Assembly: GCF_964252635.1 (NCBI RefSeq)
Contig: NZ_CAXUNP010000010.1
Span: 41,792-105,791, forward strand
Direction of reading: 5' to 3'
DNA from: Jatrophihabitans sp964252635
GTDB taxonomy: Bacteria; Actinomycetota; Actinomycetes; Mycobacteriales; Jatrophihabitantaceae
DNA length: 64,000 nucleotides
Under the pieces are notes generated by a model, which made no database searches, was not told the origin of the DNA, and saw only the letters and a list, made by a program, of their open reading frames with translations. A program made the position numbers and the translations under genes. Positions within the stretch are counted from its first letter, which is position 1; every line of letters begins with the position of its first letter. Below, piece after piece: positions 7,961 through 16,437 of the stretch.

Positions 7961-8518
7961 TCATTCAGGGAGGACGGGAGCCGGTCCGTCGGCTTCGGCC
8001 CTGGCGACTCCCAGGTCGCACCGGTACCGGGTCCCCCGCTCACCACCCAGTTCCGACGGGTCCGCCGCGCCGACCGCCACGAAGCCGGTCTTGGTCAGCA
8101 CCTTCTGCGAAGCGACGTTGTCGTCGGACGCGGCTGCGGTCAGGGTCTGCACGGCGAAGCGGCTCGACGCGATGACGCACAACTCGCGCACGGCCGCCGT
8201 GGCGACGCCCCGACCGGCGACGCGCTCCGCCAGCCGGTACCCGACCGTGGCGCCACCGTCCGCGCAGTCGTAGAGATTGAACCGGCCGAGGACCTCGCCG
8301 CTGTCGTTCATCAGGAGGAAGAAGGCGCAGTCGCCCGCCTCCTGCTCGGCGAGCGCGGCGCTGTGCCGCGCCGGGAAGTCGGCGAAGTACGCATCGCCGC
8401 GGTCGGAGATCGAACGGGCGAAGTAGGCCCGGTTGTCGCGCTCGAAGGCCAGCACCGCCTCCGCATGCTCCGCCCGGAGTGGTTCGAGCCTGCACACCGG
8501 ACAACCTTCGCACGACAT
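7961..8518 (-). CDS. GNAT family N-acetyltransferase (RimJ/RimL type)
   Basis: About 185 residues from the ATG at 8518, which begins MSCEGCPVCRLEPLRAEHA. GNAT features are DRGDAYFADF, a catalytic-region GRFNLYDCADGGATVGYRL, and the acetyl-CoA loop AGRGVATAAVREL. These match the ribosomal-protein-alanine acetyltransferase type, which also includes many small-molecule acetyltransferases. The frame is open 24 codons further upstream to 8590, but that extension has no family similarity. The N-terminal CxxCxxC-like CEGCPVC is unusual and could bind a metal. The gene is divergent from the APH-type kinase gene. Confidence 0.8.
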   Translation of the reverse strand: MSCEGCPVCRLEPLRAEHAEAVLAFERDNRAYFARSISDRGDAYFADFPARHSAALAEQEAGDCAFFLLMNDSGEVLGRFNLYDCADGGATVGYRLAERVAGRGVATAAVRELCVIASSRFAVQTLTAAASDDNVASQKVLTKTGFVAVGAADPSELGGERGTRYRCDLGVARAEADGPAPVLPE

Positions 8519-8613
8519 CCGAGAGCAGAGCACGCGGCCGACGCCGACCTGGGCGGCGCAACCCGTTCGCGTCCCGGATCTACGCTCCACGACGTGACGG
8601 TCGACGGGTGCTG

Positions 8614-9537
8614 ATGCACGACGACGAGCTGCCGCTCACCGACGAGACGGTGCGGGCGCTGCTGCGTCGCGACGCGCCGGAGCTCGCTCATCGACCGCTG
8701 CAGCGGTTGGACGTCGTTGGATCGTCGAACGTCCTCTACCGGCTGGGCGACGACCTCGTGGTGCGGCTCCCCCGCCAACGCGGTGGCTCGGCGTCGATCA
8801 CGGCCGAGGCCACGTGGTCGCGATGGTTGGCCCCACGCGTAGCGGTTGCCGTGCCCGAGGTGGTCGTGGTCGGCGAGCCCGACGCCGCGTACCCCGAACG
8901 GTGGTCGGTCGTCTCCTGGATCGAAGGTGAGACACCGGCCGTCCCGCTGCCCGTCGGCACGTCGACCACCGCATTCGCCGTCGAGCTCGGCGAGGTCGTT
9001 CGGCAACTCAGGGCGCTGCCGGTGCCGCCCGAGGCCGCCGCCGACCCGGCTCTGGTGTCCTACCGGGCCGGTCGGCTGCGCGACGTCCGCGACGAGATCG
9101 ACCGCTGGCTCGCCCGCTGCCACGAGGTGCCGGGCCTCGAGCTCGATCTCGCCGCCGCGCGGCGCTATTGGGCGTCGACGGCCGAGCTGCCCGAACCCGC
9201 CGTTGCTCCGACATGGGTGCACACCGACCTGCTCGCCGAGAACGTGCTCGTTCGCGGGCCGGATGCGCAGGATCGGACGCTCGCCGGAGTGCTCGACCTG
9301 GGCGGCCTCGCCGTCGGACGACCGGCGGTCGGACCGGTCGGGGCCTGGGAACTGTTCGGCCCGGCCGACCGTGAGGTGTTCCGCAGGACGGTCGGCGTCG
9401 GTGACGACGAATGGCAAGTGGCCCGGGCCTGGGCCTTCGCCATCGCGGTGATGACGCTCCCGTACTACTGGCGCACCATGCCCCGCCGTTGCCGCCATCG
9501 CCTCGTCGCCGCCCGAGCCGTGCTCGACGACGTCTGA
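8614..9537 (+). CDS. Aminoglycoside phosphotransferase (APH) family kinase
   Basis: 307 residues with a eukaryotic-kinase-like fold. An N-lobe (GSSNVLYRLGDDLVVRLPR) comes first. The catalytic loop is WVHTDLLAENVL, giving the HxDxxxxN pattern with Asp as base. The metal-binding segment reads GVLDLGGLAVGRPAVG, a variation on the usual DxGxxxxGDP in which the second acidic residue is replaced by Arg. Members phosphorylate aminoglycosides, macrolides or sugars and amino alcohols; the sequence does not show the substrate. Resistance should not be assumed. It starts 95 bp from the divergent GNAT gene. Confidence 0.8.
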   Translation: MHDDELPLTDETVRALLRRDAPELAHRPLQRLDVVGSSNVLYRLGDDLVVRLPRQRGGSASITAEATWSRWLAPRVAVAVPEVVVVGEPDAAYPERWSVVSWIEGETPAVPLPVGTSTTAFAVELGEVVRQLRALPVPPEAAADPALVSYRAGRLRDVRDEIDRWLARCHEVPGLELDLAAARRYWASTAELPEPAVAPTWVHTDLLAENVLVRGPDAQDRTLAGVLDLGGLAVGRPAVGPVGAWELFGPADREVFRRTVGVGDDEWQVARAWAFAIAVMTLPYYWRTMPRRCRHRLVAARAVLDDV

Positions 9538-9604
9538 TCACGTCACCGAGCAGCGATCGGCACCGTGCGTAATGCGCAGGTCATCCGCTCGGGTGCGTGC
9601 TTCG

Positions 9605-10663
9605 ATGACGGTCATGACGCAGCCGCTCCTCCATCCGCCGAAGGCCTCGCCCGGAGACAGGATCGCGGTCCTGTCTCCGTCGTTCGCGGCACCGGGCGCG
9701 TTCCCGGCTGTCCACGAGCAGGCCATGCAGCGGCTGACCGAGCTGACCGGATTGGTGCCGGTCGAGTACCCGACCACGCGGCAGCTGGACGCGCCTCCCG
9801 AGGCCCGCGCGGCGGACGTCAACGCCGCGTTCGCGGACCCCGGGATACGAGGGGTGCTGGGCACCATCGGCGGCGAGGACGAGATCCGGGTGATCCCCCA
9901 CCTGGACGCGGAGCTCGTCCGCGCCGACCCCAAGCCGTTCCTCGGGTACAGCGACAACTGGAACCTGCACAACTGGCTGTGGACCAACGGGGTCGCGAGC
10001 TTCTACGGCGGCTCGTCCCAGGTGCAGCTCGGCCCCGGGCCGCACGTCGACCCCATCCATGCCGCCTCGTTGCGCGCCGCGCTGATCACCGGAGAGTCGC
10101 TCGAAATCCTCGACCCCGGCGAGTCGGAGGACGTCGGTGTGCCGTGGGACGACCCGCGTGCCCTGACCACGTTCGGCGAGCGGGAGGTCACCGAGCCGTG
10201 GACGTGGAGCGGCCCGCCGCGTCCGGTCACCGGTAGGTCGTGGGGCGGGTGCATCGAGGTCATCGAATGGGTGCTCACCGCCGGCCGCTTCCCCGCGGCA
10301 CCGGATGTGCTGGCCGGTGGGGTGCTGCTGCTGGAGACGTCGGAGGAGCTGTTGCCCGCGCAGAACGTGGGGTGGATCGTCCGTTCCCTCGGTGAGCGGG
10401 GGCTCGTCGGCGCGGTCGATGCCGTGCTGGTTGCCCGGCCGCCCGTGTCCGACTTCCGGACAAGACCCGATGCCGTCGAACGCGCGCGACTCCGCGCGGA
10501 ACAGGCCGCCGTGGTGATCGAGATGATCAACAGCTACAACGACCAGGCCGTGGTCTGCGTCGGCGTGCCGTTCGGCCATACCCGACCCCAGTGGGTCCTC
10601 CCCCACGGCGGCGAGATCACCGTCGACGGCGCGCAGCGGCGCGTGTTCGCCGACTACTCCTGA
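9605..10663 (+). CDS. MccF-like S66 family serine carboxypeptidase
   Basis: About 352 residues. The N-domain starts PGDRIAVLSPSF; the nucleophile elbow is GYSDNWNLHNWLW with S116. A GGS turn (FYGGSSQVQLG) follows, and the C-terminal part has FGHTRPQWVLPHG with the probable catalytic His. GYSDN followed by a GGS loop is closer to MccF, which cleaves microcin C-type peptide-nucleotide toxins, than to murein L,D-carboxypeptidase LdcA. MccF-like enzymes are widespread, so self-immunity or detoxification is possible but unproven. Starts at 9605 and 9614 are both in frame. It is convergent with the methyltransferase gene. Confidence 0.85.
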   Translation: MTVMTQPLLHPPKASPGDRIAVLSPSFAAPGAFPAVHEQAMQRLTELTGLVPVEYPTTRQLDAPPEARAADVNAAFADPGIRGVLGTIGGEDEIRVIPHLDAELVRADPKPFLGYSDNWNLHNWLWTNGVASFYGGSSQVQLGPGPHVDPIHAASLRAALITGESLEILDPGESEDVGVPWDDPRALTTFGEREVTEPWTWSGPPRPVTGRSWGGCIEVIEWVLTAGRFPAAPDVLAGGVLLLETSEELLPAQNVGWIVRSLGERGLVGAVDAVLVARPPVSDFRTRPDAVERARLRAEQAAVVIEMINSYNDQAVVCVGVPFGHTRPQWVLPHGGEITVDGAQRRVFADYS

Positions 10664-10677
10664 CGGCCCGGAACGGA

Positions 10678-11418
10678 TCAGGCGACGAGCAGGCGAAGAC
10701 CGAAGTCCGCCGAGTCGAGGCCGGCGAGGTCGGCGTTGCGTTCGGCCCACCGACCGGTCGCGAGGTCGTCGCGCAGATCGTGGACCACGCGCTGCTCGAC
10801 GGCGCCTCCGACCTTGCCCCAGACCGACATCCCCCGGCGTACCTGCTCGTCGAGGTAGGCCTCCGGACGACGCCAGTACGCCTCGAACATGCCGTCCGCA
10901 CAGTCCCAGGGGATGGGCACCGGTTCGGCGTGGGCCCCGATGACGCCGACGAGCTCGGTCAGCGATGGCCACCCGGTGTACAGCACTGCCGCCTCGGGCA
11001 GGTAGTCGCGCAACAACCAGAAGCGGTTCCGCCACGTCTCGTTGCTGCCGTCGAAGGTCAGCACCACGACGCGACGAGCGACGCGGCGCATCTCCCGCAG
11101 ACCCGCGATCGGGTCCGGCCAGTGGTGGATGGTGCTGACGGCCATGGCCGCGTCGAAGCTCCGGTCCGGGAACGGCAGCTCGCTCGCGCCCGCGGTCACG
11201 CACCGCGCTGCGTCAGGTGCCCGCTGCGCGCGCATGACCTCGGACGGCTCCACCGCCGTGACGTCGCGGTCGGGTGGCTCGTAGGAGCCGGTGCCCGCTC
11301 CCACGTTGACCACGGTCCGCGCGTCGCCCAACGCCGCCCAGATCTGCGCGGCGAACCGCGGGTCTGTGCGACGCGTGGCCGCGTACGTGATGCCGATGGT
11401 GTCGTACAGCTCGGGCAC
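10678..11418 (-). CDS. Class I SAM-dependent methyltransferase
   Basis: 246 residues, UbiE/Methyltransf_11 type. The SAM site is VVNVGAGTGSYEPPDRDVTAVEPS, with LPFPDRSFDAAMAVSTIHHW as the post-I and motif II segment. The GTG at 11418 is chosen because a GGGAGG ribosome site lies 8 nt upstream; the open frame beyond is AT-rich and unlike a protein. The C-terminal half has an unusual Trp-rich helical region that probably forms the substrate pocket. Substrate unknown. It follows the PPOX gene by 46 bp on the same strand and may be co-transcribed. Confidence 0.85.
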   Translation of the reverse strand: MPELYDTIGITYAATRRTDPRFAAQIWAALGDARTVVNVGAGTGSYEPPDRDVTAVEPSEVMRAQRAPDAARCVTAGASELPFPDRSFDAAMAVSTIHHWPDPIAGLREMRRVARRVVVLTFDGSNETWRNRFWLLRDYLPEAAVLYTGWPSLTELVGVIGAHAEPVPIPWDCADGMFEAYWRRPEAYLDEQVRRGMSVWGKVGGAVEQRVVHDLRDDLATGRWAERNADLAGLDSADFGLRLLVA

Positions 11419-11464
11419 GGCCAGCCTCCCACCTATCGACCTATCACTGCGATATATCGAAACG

Positions 11465-12001
11465 TTATGTCGGTTCGGCGGTACCCGCAACCGCCCGCCA
11501 CGTCTGTCGCGGGGCGAACCCGCTGCGGCGCAACCAGTGGTCGGTGTACACGATCCGGTCGGGCGTGATCACCGTCAGCGGGTCGTCGGGCGGCTCGGCC
11601 GGTGAACGTCCGCGTTCGACGTGGTCGGACTGCCAGCGCACCGCTTCCCAGTAGCGGTCGGCGCCCGGGTCGTCGCGTCGGAGGGTCACGGCGCGGCCGA
11701 ACAGCTGTGCGCCGCGGCTGCTCGCCTGGCCGACGAGCGGCGCGACGATGCCCGCGGACACCCGCGGGTCGCGGCGCAGGTTGCCGGACTTCACCGAGGC
11801 GTCCCAGCTCGTGTAGAGGATCTCGAACCCCAGGTGGAAGTAGCGCACGGGCGTGGCATTGGGTGATCCGTCCGCGTTGACCGTGGCGACGACCGCCGTG
11901 TTGTGCGTCGACAGCAGATTGAGGATGCGTTCCTCGAGCTGTTCTCGGTCGAGCGGACGGGTCGGTGCCGGACCGGCGAGCCACGGGTTGGTGATCGGCA
12001 T
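11465..12001 (-). CDS. Pyridoxamine 5'-phosphate oxidase-like (PPOX) split-barrel protein
   Basis: 178 residues with a flavin-binding split barrel: TAVVATVNADGSPNATPVRYFHLGFEILYTSWDASVKSGNLRRDPRVSAGIV is the characteristic strand order, with the NLRRDPRVS motif of the FMN/F420-dependent PPOX group. Actinobacterial members often use F420 or haem-related substrates, so a true PdxH role is unlikely: the C-terminal PdxH dimer motif is absent. The ATG at 12001 is chosen, since residues further upstream look non-coding. It lies upstream of the methyltransferase gene on the same strand. Confidence 0.8.
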   Translation of the reverse strand: MPITNPWLAGPAPTRPLDREQLEERILNLLSTHNTAVVATVNADGSPNATPVRYFHLGFEILYTSWDASVKSGNLRRDPRVSAGIVAPLVGQASSRGAQLFGRAVTLRRDDPGADRYWEAVRWQSDHVERGRSPAEPPDDPLTVITPDRIVYTDHWLRRSGFAPRQTWRAVAGTAEPT

Positions 12002-12111
12002 GCGCTCAGCCTGGCATGCGCAGGACCGGTACGAGCGAGAACGACGGCGCCCGCACGTCAGCACGGTACGAGGTGGGCCGGCCGCGGGCCGGCCAGCATG
12101 ATGGACCCACC

Positions 12112-13431
12112 ATGACCGAGGCACCCCACCCGACCCGACAGCTGCTGATGCTGACGCTCTCGGCGTTCGTCGTGCTCGCCGCGGAACCGCTCTACCTGCT
12201 GGTCGACACCGCCGTCGTCGGTCATCTCGGTGCCCGCGCGCTGGCCGGTCTCGGCGTCGGCGCCGCCCTGATGGGTCTGCTGACCATCGTCGGCTCGTTC
12301 GTCGAGTACGGCACGACGGCCCGGGCCGCGCGCTGGTTCGGCGCGGGCCGTCTCGACCGGGCCGTCGACGAGGGGGTGCAGGCGTCGTGGTTGGCCGGCG
12401 CGATCGGGGTCGCCGTCGTGGCCGCCGGCGAGGCCTCGGCCGGCCCGCTGACGCGGCTCCTGGCCGGAGGCGCCGGACCGACGGCCGACCTGGCCGAGGG
12501 CTGGTTCCGCATCGCCGTCCTGGGCATGCCGGGCGTGCTGCTGGTGCTCGCGGGCAATGGCTGGATGCGCGGCGTGCAACGCACCCGTCAACCGGTGGTC
12601 ATCGTCCTGGCCGCCAACGCGGTGTCGGCGATCGCCTCTCCCCTGCTCGTGTACCCCGCGGGGCTCGGACTGCGCGGCTCGGCCGTCGCCAACGTGGCCG
12701 CCCAGGCCATCGGCGCGGCGCTGTTCCTGCGCGCCCTCGTGCGGGCCGCGCCGGGTGCCCGGCCGGACCGACGCGTCATGCGCGCCCAGGCCGTCATGGG
12801 CCGCGACCTCATCGTCCGGTCGGCGGCGTTCCAGGTGGCGTTCCTGACGGCGGCGGCTGTTGCCTCCCGGATGGGGACGGCCCAGATCGGCGCCCACCAG
12901 ATCGGCCTGCAGTTGTGGGACTTCACGGCGCTGCTGCTCGACTCGGTGGCGATCGCCGCGCAGTCGCTGGTGGGCGCGGCGCTCGGGGGCGCCGACGCCG
13001 CGCAGGCCCGCGTGCTCGCCTGGCGGGTGGCGCGGTGGGGCCTGTGGGCCGGCCTCGGTTTCGCCGCGGTGTACGGAGCGCTGTACGCGGTCCTGCCGCA
13101 CGCGTTCACCACCTCGTCCGCGGTCGTCGGCCAGACGCACGTGCTGTGGCCGTGGTTCGTGGCCATGCTGCCGGCGGCGGGCGTCGTGTTCGCCCTCGAC
13201 GGGGTGCTCATCGGCGCCGGCGACGTGGCCTACCTCCGCACCCTGACGATCGTGGCCGCCGTCGTCTTCTTCGCGCCGATGAACCTGGCCGCCCAGCACT
13301 GGCACTGGGGTCTGGGCGGTGTCTGGGCCGGGCTCGCGTCATTCGTGCTGGTCCGCCTCGTCGGCATGCTGGCCCGCGCCCGCAGCGACCGCTGGCTCGT
13401 GCTCGGCGCCGAGCAGTCGGCGCCGGCATAG
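12112..13431 (+). CDS. MATE family (DinF-like) multidrug exporter
   Basis: 439 residues with about 12 membrane segments and an internal duplication. The N-lobe begins with LAAEPLYLLVDTAVVGHLGARALAGLGVG, the MATE signature that holds the acidic cation-binding site. The C-lobe repeats it around AQIGAHQIGLQLWDFTALLLDSVAIAAQSLVGAALG. MATE proteins export cationic drugs or metabolites using Na+ or H+ gradients. It belongs to the DinF subgroup common in actinobacteria. It starts at 12112 next to a palindromic GGCCGGCC-rich stretch and ends 1 bp before the convergent methionine aminopeptidase gene. Confidence 0.9.
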   Translation: MTEAPHPTRQLLMLTLSAFVVLAAEPLYLLVDTAVVGHLGARALAGLGVGAALMGLLTIVGSFVEYGTTARAARWFGAGRLDRAVDEGVQASWLAGAIGVAVVAAGEASAGPLTRLLAGGAGPTADLAEGWFRIAVLGMPGVLLVLAGNGWMRGVQRTRQPVVIVLAANAVSAIASPLLVYPAGLGLRGSAVANVAAQAIGAALFLRALVRAAPGARPDRRVMRAQAVMGRDLIVRSAAFQVAFLTAAAVASRMGTAQIGAHQIGLQLWDFTALLLDSVAIAAQSLVGAALGGADAAQARVLAWRVARWGLWAGLGFAAVYGALYAVLPHAFTTSSAVVGQTHVLWPWFVAMLPAAGVVFALDGVLIGAGDVAYLRTLTIVAAVVFFAPMNLAAQHWHWGLGGVWAGLASFVLVRLVGMLARARSDRWLVLGAEQSAPA

Positions 13432-13432
13432 C

Positions 13433-14197
13433 TCACCGCGTCAGGATGCGCGGACCGTCCTCGGTGACGGCGATGGTGTGCTCGAAGTGGGCACCGCGCG
13501 AGCCGTCGGTGCTGCGCAGCGTCCAGCCGTCGTCGTCGACCCGGTAGGCGTTCACTCCCCCGGCCAGGAACCACGGCTCGATGGCGATGGTCAGCCCGGC
13601 CCGCAGGCGCAGGCCGCGCCCGGCCCGACCGTCGTTCGCGATGTGCGGGTCCTCGTGCATCGTGTGCCCGACACCGTGCCCGCCGAAGTCCGTGGACAGG
13701 CCGTACCCGGCCGTGCGGGCGACCGCACCGACGGCCGCCGAAACGTCGCCGACCCGTGCGCCGGGCACCGCGGCGTCGATCCCCGCCTGCAACGCCGCCG
13801 CAGTGCGCTCGAGCAACCGCGCGTCCTGCTCACCCGTCCGGCCGACACAGAAGGAGATCGCGGCGTCGCCGGTCCAGCCGTCGAGGGTGGCACCGCAGTC
13901 CACGCTGAGCAGGTCCCCGTCCTGCAGGGCGTAGCGGGACGGGATGCCGTGCAGCACCGCGTCGTTCACCGACAGGCACACGACGCCCGGGTACGGGCTG
14001 TTCGCGAACGACGGTTGGTAGCCGAGGAACGGCGAAGCTGCTCCCGCATCCTTCAGGACGCCTCGAGCGACCTCGTCCAGGTCGACGAGGCGCACCCCGA
14101 CGTCCGCGGCGTCACGCACCGCGGTCAGCGCCCGCGCGACGACGGCGCCCGCCGCAGCCATGGCCTCGATCTCACCGGGGGTCTTGAGCTCCACCAT
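13433..14197 (-). CDS. map: Type I methionine aminopeptidase
   Basis: 254 residues, a complete single-domain MetAP without an N-terminal zinc-finger or SH3 extension. Metal ligands are visible in the SVDCGATLDGWTGDAA segment (two Asp), GGHGVGHTMHEDP (His), AIEPWF (Glu) and the final HFEHTIAVTEDG (Glu). It removes the initiator Met from nascent proteins. This copy lies outside the usual secY-adk-map ribosomal context, so it is probably a secondary paralogue. It is divergent from a small XRE regulator over a 56-bp gap containing a palindrome, which suggests it is specifically regulated. Confidence 0.93.
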   Translation of the reverse strand: MVELKTPGEIEAMAAAGAVVARALTAVRDAADVGVRLVDLDEVARGVLKDAGAASPFLGYQPSFANSPYPGVVCLSVNDAVLHGIPSRYALQDGDLLSVDCGATLDGWTGDAAISFCVGRTGEQDARLLERTAAALQAGIDAAVPGARVGDVSAAVGAVARTAGYGLSTDFGGHGVGHTMHEDPHIANDGRAGRGLRLRAGLTIAIEPWFLAGGVNAYRVDDDGWTLRSTDGSRGAHFEHTIAVTEDGPRILTR

Positions 14198-14230
14198 CGC
14201 GGGTCCGCGTTCCTCTCGACCGGGATTGTT

Positions 14231-14240
14231 ATACCGGTAT
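14231..14240. promoter_or_regulatory. Palindrome ATACCGGTAT between map and the XRE gene
   Basis: A perfect 10-bp palindrome, ATACCGGTAT, lies in a 56-bp divergent gap that is AT-rich for this genome (TTATACCGGTATTAGTATCA region). It is the likely operator and promoter area for one or both genes; binding by the XRE protein is inferred from position. Confidence 0.5.
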
Positions 14241-14253
14241 TAGTATCACGGTC

Positions 14254-14517
14254 ATGGTGCGCCCTATCCTCTCCCCCGCCGAACGCGAACGCGGCCGTCG
14301 GCTCGGTGCCACGCTGCGCCGCGCACGTGGCGACCGCAGCATGGTCGACGTCGCCACGGCCGCAGGCATCCCGGTCGAGACCCTGCGCAAGATCGAGACC
14401 GGGCGCATCGCCACTCCGGCCTTCTTCACCGTCGCGGCCCTGGGCGGTGTGCTCGGGCTCGACCTCGCCGAGCTGGCCCTGATCGCGCTGCCGACCCCGG
14501 CGGCCGAGTCGGCCTGA
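14254..14517 (+). CDS. Small XRE-family helix-turn-helix regulator
   Basis: 87 residues forming little more than one HTH_3 domain: RRLGATLRRARGDRSMVDVATAAGIPVETLRKIETGRIATPAFFTVAALGGVLGLDL. It shows the usual five helices, with IPVETLRKIETGR as recognition helix and turn. Such short XRE proteins repress nearby genes. It is divergent from the methionine aminopeptidase gene, sharing the 56-bp gap with its palindrome, so it may control that gene and itself. No antitoxin or phage context is visible around it. Confidence 0.85.
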   Translation: MVRPILSPAERERGRRLGATLRRARGDRSMVDVATAAGIPVETLRKIETGRIATPAFFTVAALGGVLGLDLAELALIALPTPAAESA

Positions 14518-14668
14518 CCACGTCCCGGGCGCGACCCGCCTGCGTCGCCGGTTCTTCCGCTCCGCTCTGGTACGGACCGAGCCCGGCGACAACCGTGCGC
14601 CCGTCGCCCCGAGCGGGAAGGACGATCAGTAGCGGCCTCGGGGGCCGTGGTTCCGGAGGGGAAACGCC

Positions 14669-16390
14669 ATGCCGACCATTTCCGACGTCATCGCCGACAC
14701 GCTGATCGCGAGCGGGGTGCGTCGTGTCTACGGCATCCCGGGCGACTCGCTCAACGGCTTCACCGACGCGCTGCGCACGCGCCCCGAACTCGCCTGGGTG
14801 CACGTCCGGCACGAGGAGGCGGCGGCCTTCGCGGCGAGCGCCGAGGCCGGCCTCACCGGTGAGCTCGCGGTCTGCGCCGGCAGCTGTGGCCCGGGCAACC
14901 TGCACCTCATCAACGGCCTGTACGACGCCAACCGTTCGCGGGTACCGGTGCTGGCCATCGCCGCGCAGATCCCCACCGCCGAGATCGGTTCGAACTTCTT
15001 CCAGGAGACGCATCCCCGCGAGCTGTTCCGCGAGTGCTCGGTGTTCGCCGAGGAGGTGACGCACGCCGAGCAGATGCCGCGGCTGCTGCGGATCGCGATG
15101 CGCGAGGCCCTCGGCAAGCGCGGCGTCGCCGTGCTCATCGTGCCGGGCGACCTGGGGACGACCTCCGTCGAGGCCGAGCCCGAACGCGTCGTCCAGCCCG
15201 GGTCCGAGGTCGTCCCCGCGGACGAGAGCGTCGCGGCCGCCCTCGAGACCCTGAACGCCGGCTCGAAGGTCACCATCCTCGCCGGGGCCGGCTGCGCGGG
15301 CGCGCACGACGAGCTGATGCAGCTCGCGGAGCTGTTGCAGGCCCCGATCGTGCACACCGTCCGCAGCAAGGACCACGTCGAGTACGACAACCCCTACGAC
15401 GTCGGGCTCACCGGCCTGATCGGCTTCTCGTCCGGGTACCGCGCCATGGAGGCGTGCGACACGCTGCTCATGCTGGGCACCGACTTCCCCTACCAGCAGT
15501 TCTTCCCGACCGCCGCGACCGTCATCCAGGTCGACGAGCGGGGGTCGCAGCTCGGGCGCCGGACCAAGGTCCACACCGCCGTCGTCGGCTCGGTCCGGCC
15601 GACCGTCGCCGCCCTGCTGCCCCGGCTCGTGGGCGGCCGCTCGAGCAAGCACCTGGACGCGATGACCAAGCACTACGCCCGTGCGCGCAAGGACCTCGAC
15701 GAGCTGGCCACGCCGAGCCGCCGCGGCGCGGCCGTCCATCCCCAGTACCTGACCCGGCTGCTCGACGAGGCCGCCGACGACGACGCGATCTTCATCCCCG
15801 ACGTCGGCTCCCCCGTCGTCTGGGCCGCCCGTCACCTGCACATGAACGGTGCGCGTCGCCTCATCGGCTCGTTCAACCACGGGTCGATGGCCAACGCGCT
15901 GACGCAGGCCATCGGCGCGCAGTCCGCCTACCCGGGGCGCCAGGTCATCGCGCTGGCCGGCGACGGCGGGCTCGCCATGCTGCTGGGCGAGTTGATCACA
16001 CTCGCCCAGCAGCAGCTGCCGGTCAAGGTCGTGGTGTACGACAACTCGTCGCTGAATTTCGTCGAGCTGGAGATGAAGGCCGCGGGCTTCGTGAACTTCG
16101 GGACCCAGCTCGACAACCCGGACTTCGCCAAGGTCGGCGACGCACTCGGTGTCCGTGGCTGGCGGGTCGAGCGCTCGAAGGACCTGCCCGGCGCGGTCAC
16201 GGAGTTCCTGGCCCACGACGGCCCGGCGATCCTCGACGTCGTGACCGCACGCCAGGAGCTGTCCATCCCGCCGACCGTGACGGCCGAGCAGGCCAAGGGG
16301 TTCGCCCTGTTCGCCATCCGGACCGTGATGTCCGGGCGCGGCACCGAACTCGTCGACCTGGCCCGCACCAACATGCGGCAGATCTTCTAG
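14669..16390 (+). CDS. poxB: Pyruvate dehydrogenase (quinone)/pyruvate oxidase, PoxB-like, ThDP-dependent
   Basis: 573 residues. It has the three-domain ThDP-enzyme order: PYR domain with E50 in the RHEEAAAFAA segment, a central Rossmann-like domain (about 190-330), and the PP domain with GDGG at LAGDGGLAMLLGELITLAQ followed by VVYDNSSLNF, the GDG-N30 cofactor motif. PoxB oxidises pyruvate to acetate and CO2 and passes electrons to quinones at the membrane; the C-terminal tail (GTELVDLARTNMRQIF) matches the membrane-contact region of this family. A GGAGGGG ribosome site precedes the ATG. It is upstream of ilvE, another pyruvate-linked enzyme, with 47 bp between. Confidence 0.88.
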   Translation: MPTISDVIADTLIASGVRRVYGIPGDSLNGFTDALRTRPELAWVHVRHEEAAAFAASAEAGLTGELAVCAGSCGPGNLHLINGLYDANRSRVPVLAIAAQIPTAEIGSNFFQETHPRELFRECSVFAEEVTHAEQMPRLLRIAMREALGKRGVAVLIVPGDLGTTSVEAEPERVVQPGSEVVPADESVAAALETLNAGSKVTILAGAGCAGAHDELMQLAELLQAPIVHTVRSKDHVEYDNPYDVGLTGLIGFSSGYRAMEACDTLLMLGTDFPYQQFFPTAATVIQVDERGSQLGRRTKVHTAVVGSVRPTVAALLPRLVGGRSSKHLDAMTKHYARARKDLDELATPSRRGAAVHPQYLTRLLDEAADDDAIFIPDVGSPVVWAARHLHMNGARRLIGSFNHGSMANALTQAIGAQSAYPGRQVIALAGDGGLAMLLGELITLAQQQLPVKVVVYDNSSLNFVELEMKAAGFVNFGTQLDNPDFAKVGDALGVRGWRVERSKDLPGAVTEFLAHDGPAILDVVTARQELSIPPTVTAEQAKGFALFAIRTVMSGRGTELVDLARTNMRQIF

Positions 16391-16437
16391 CGCATCGGAC
16401 GAACACGGCGCGAAGAGCTCGGAGATACAGTGAAGCG

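Noticed and set aside
15034..16437. The upstream extension of the ilvE frame through poxB
   Set aside because: The protein similarity of ilvE begins at 16438; the upstream part is an Arg/Gly-rich shadow of poxB.
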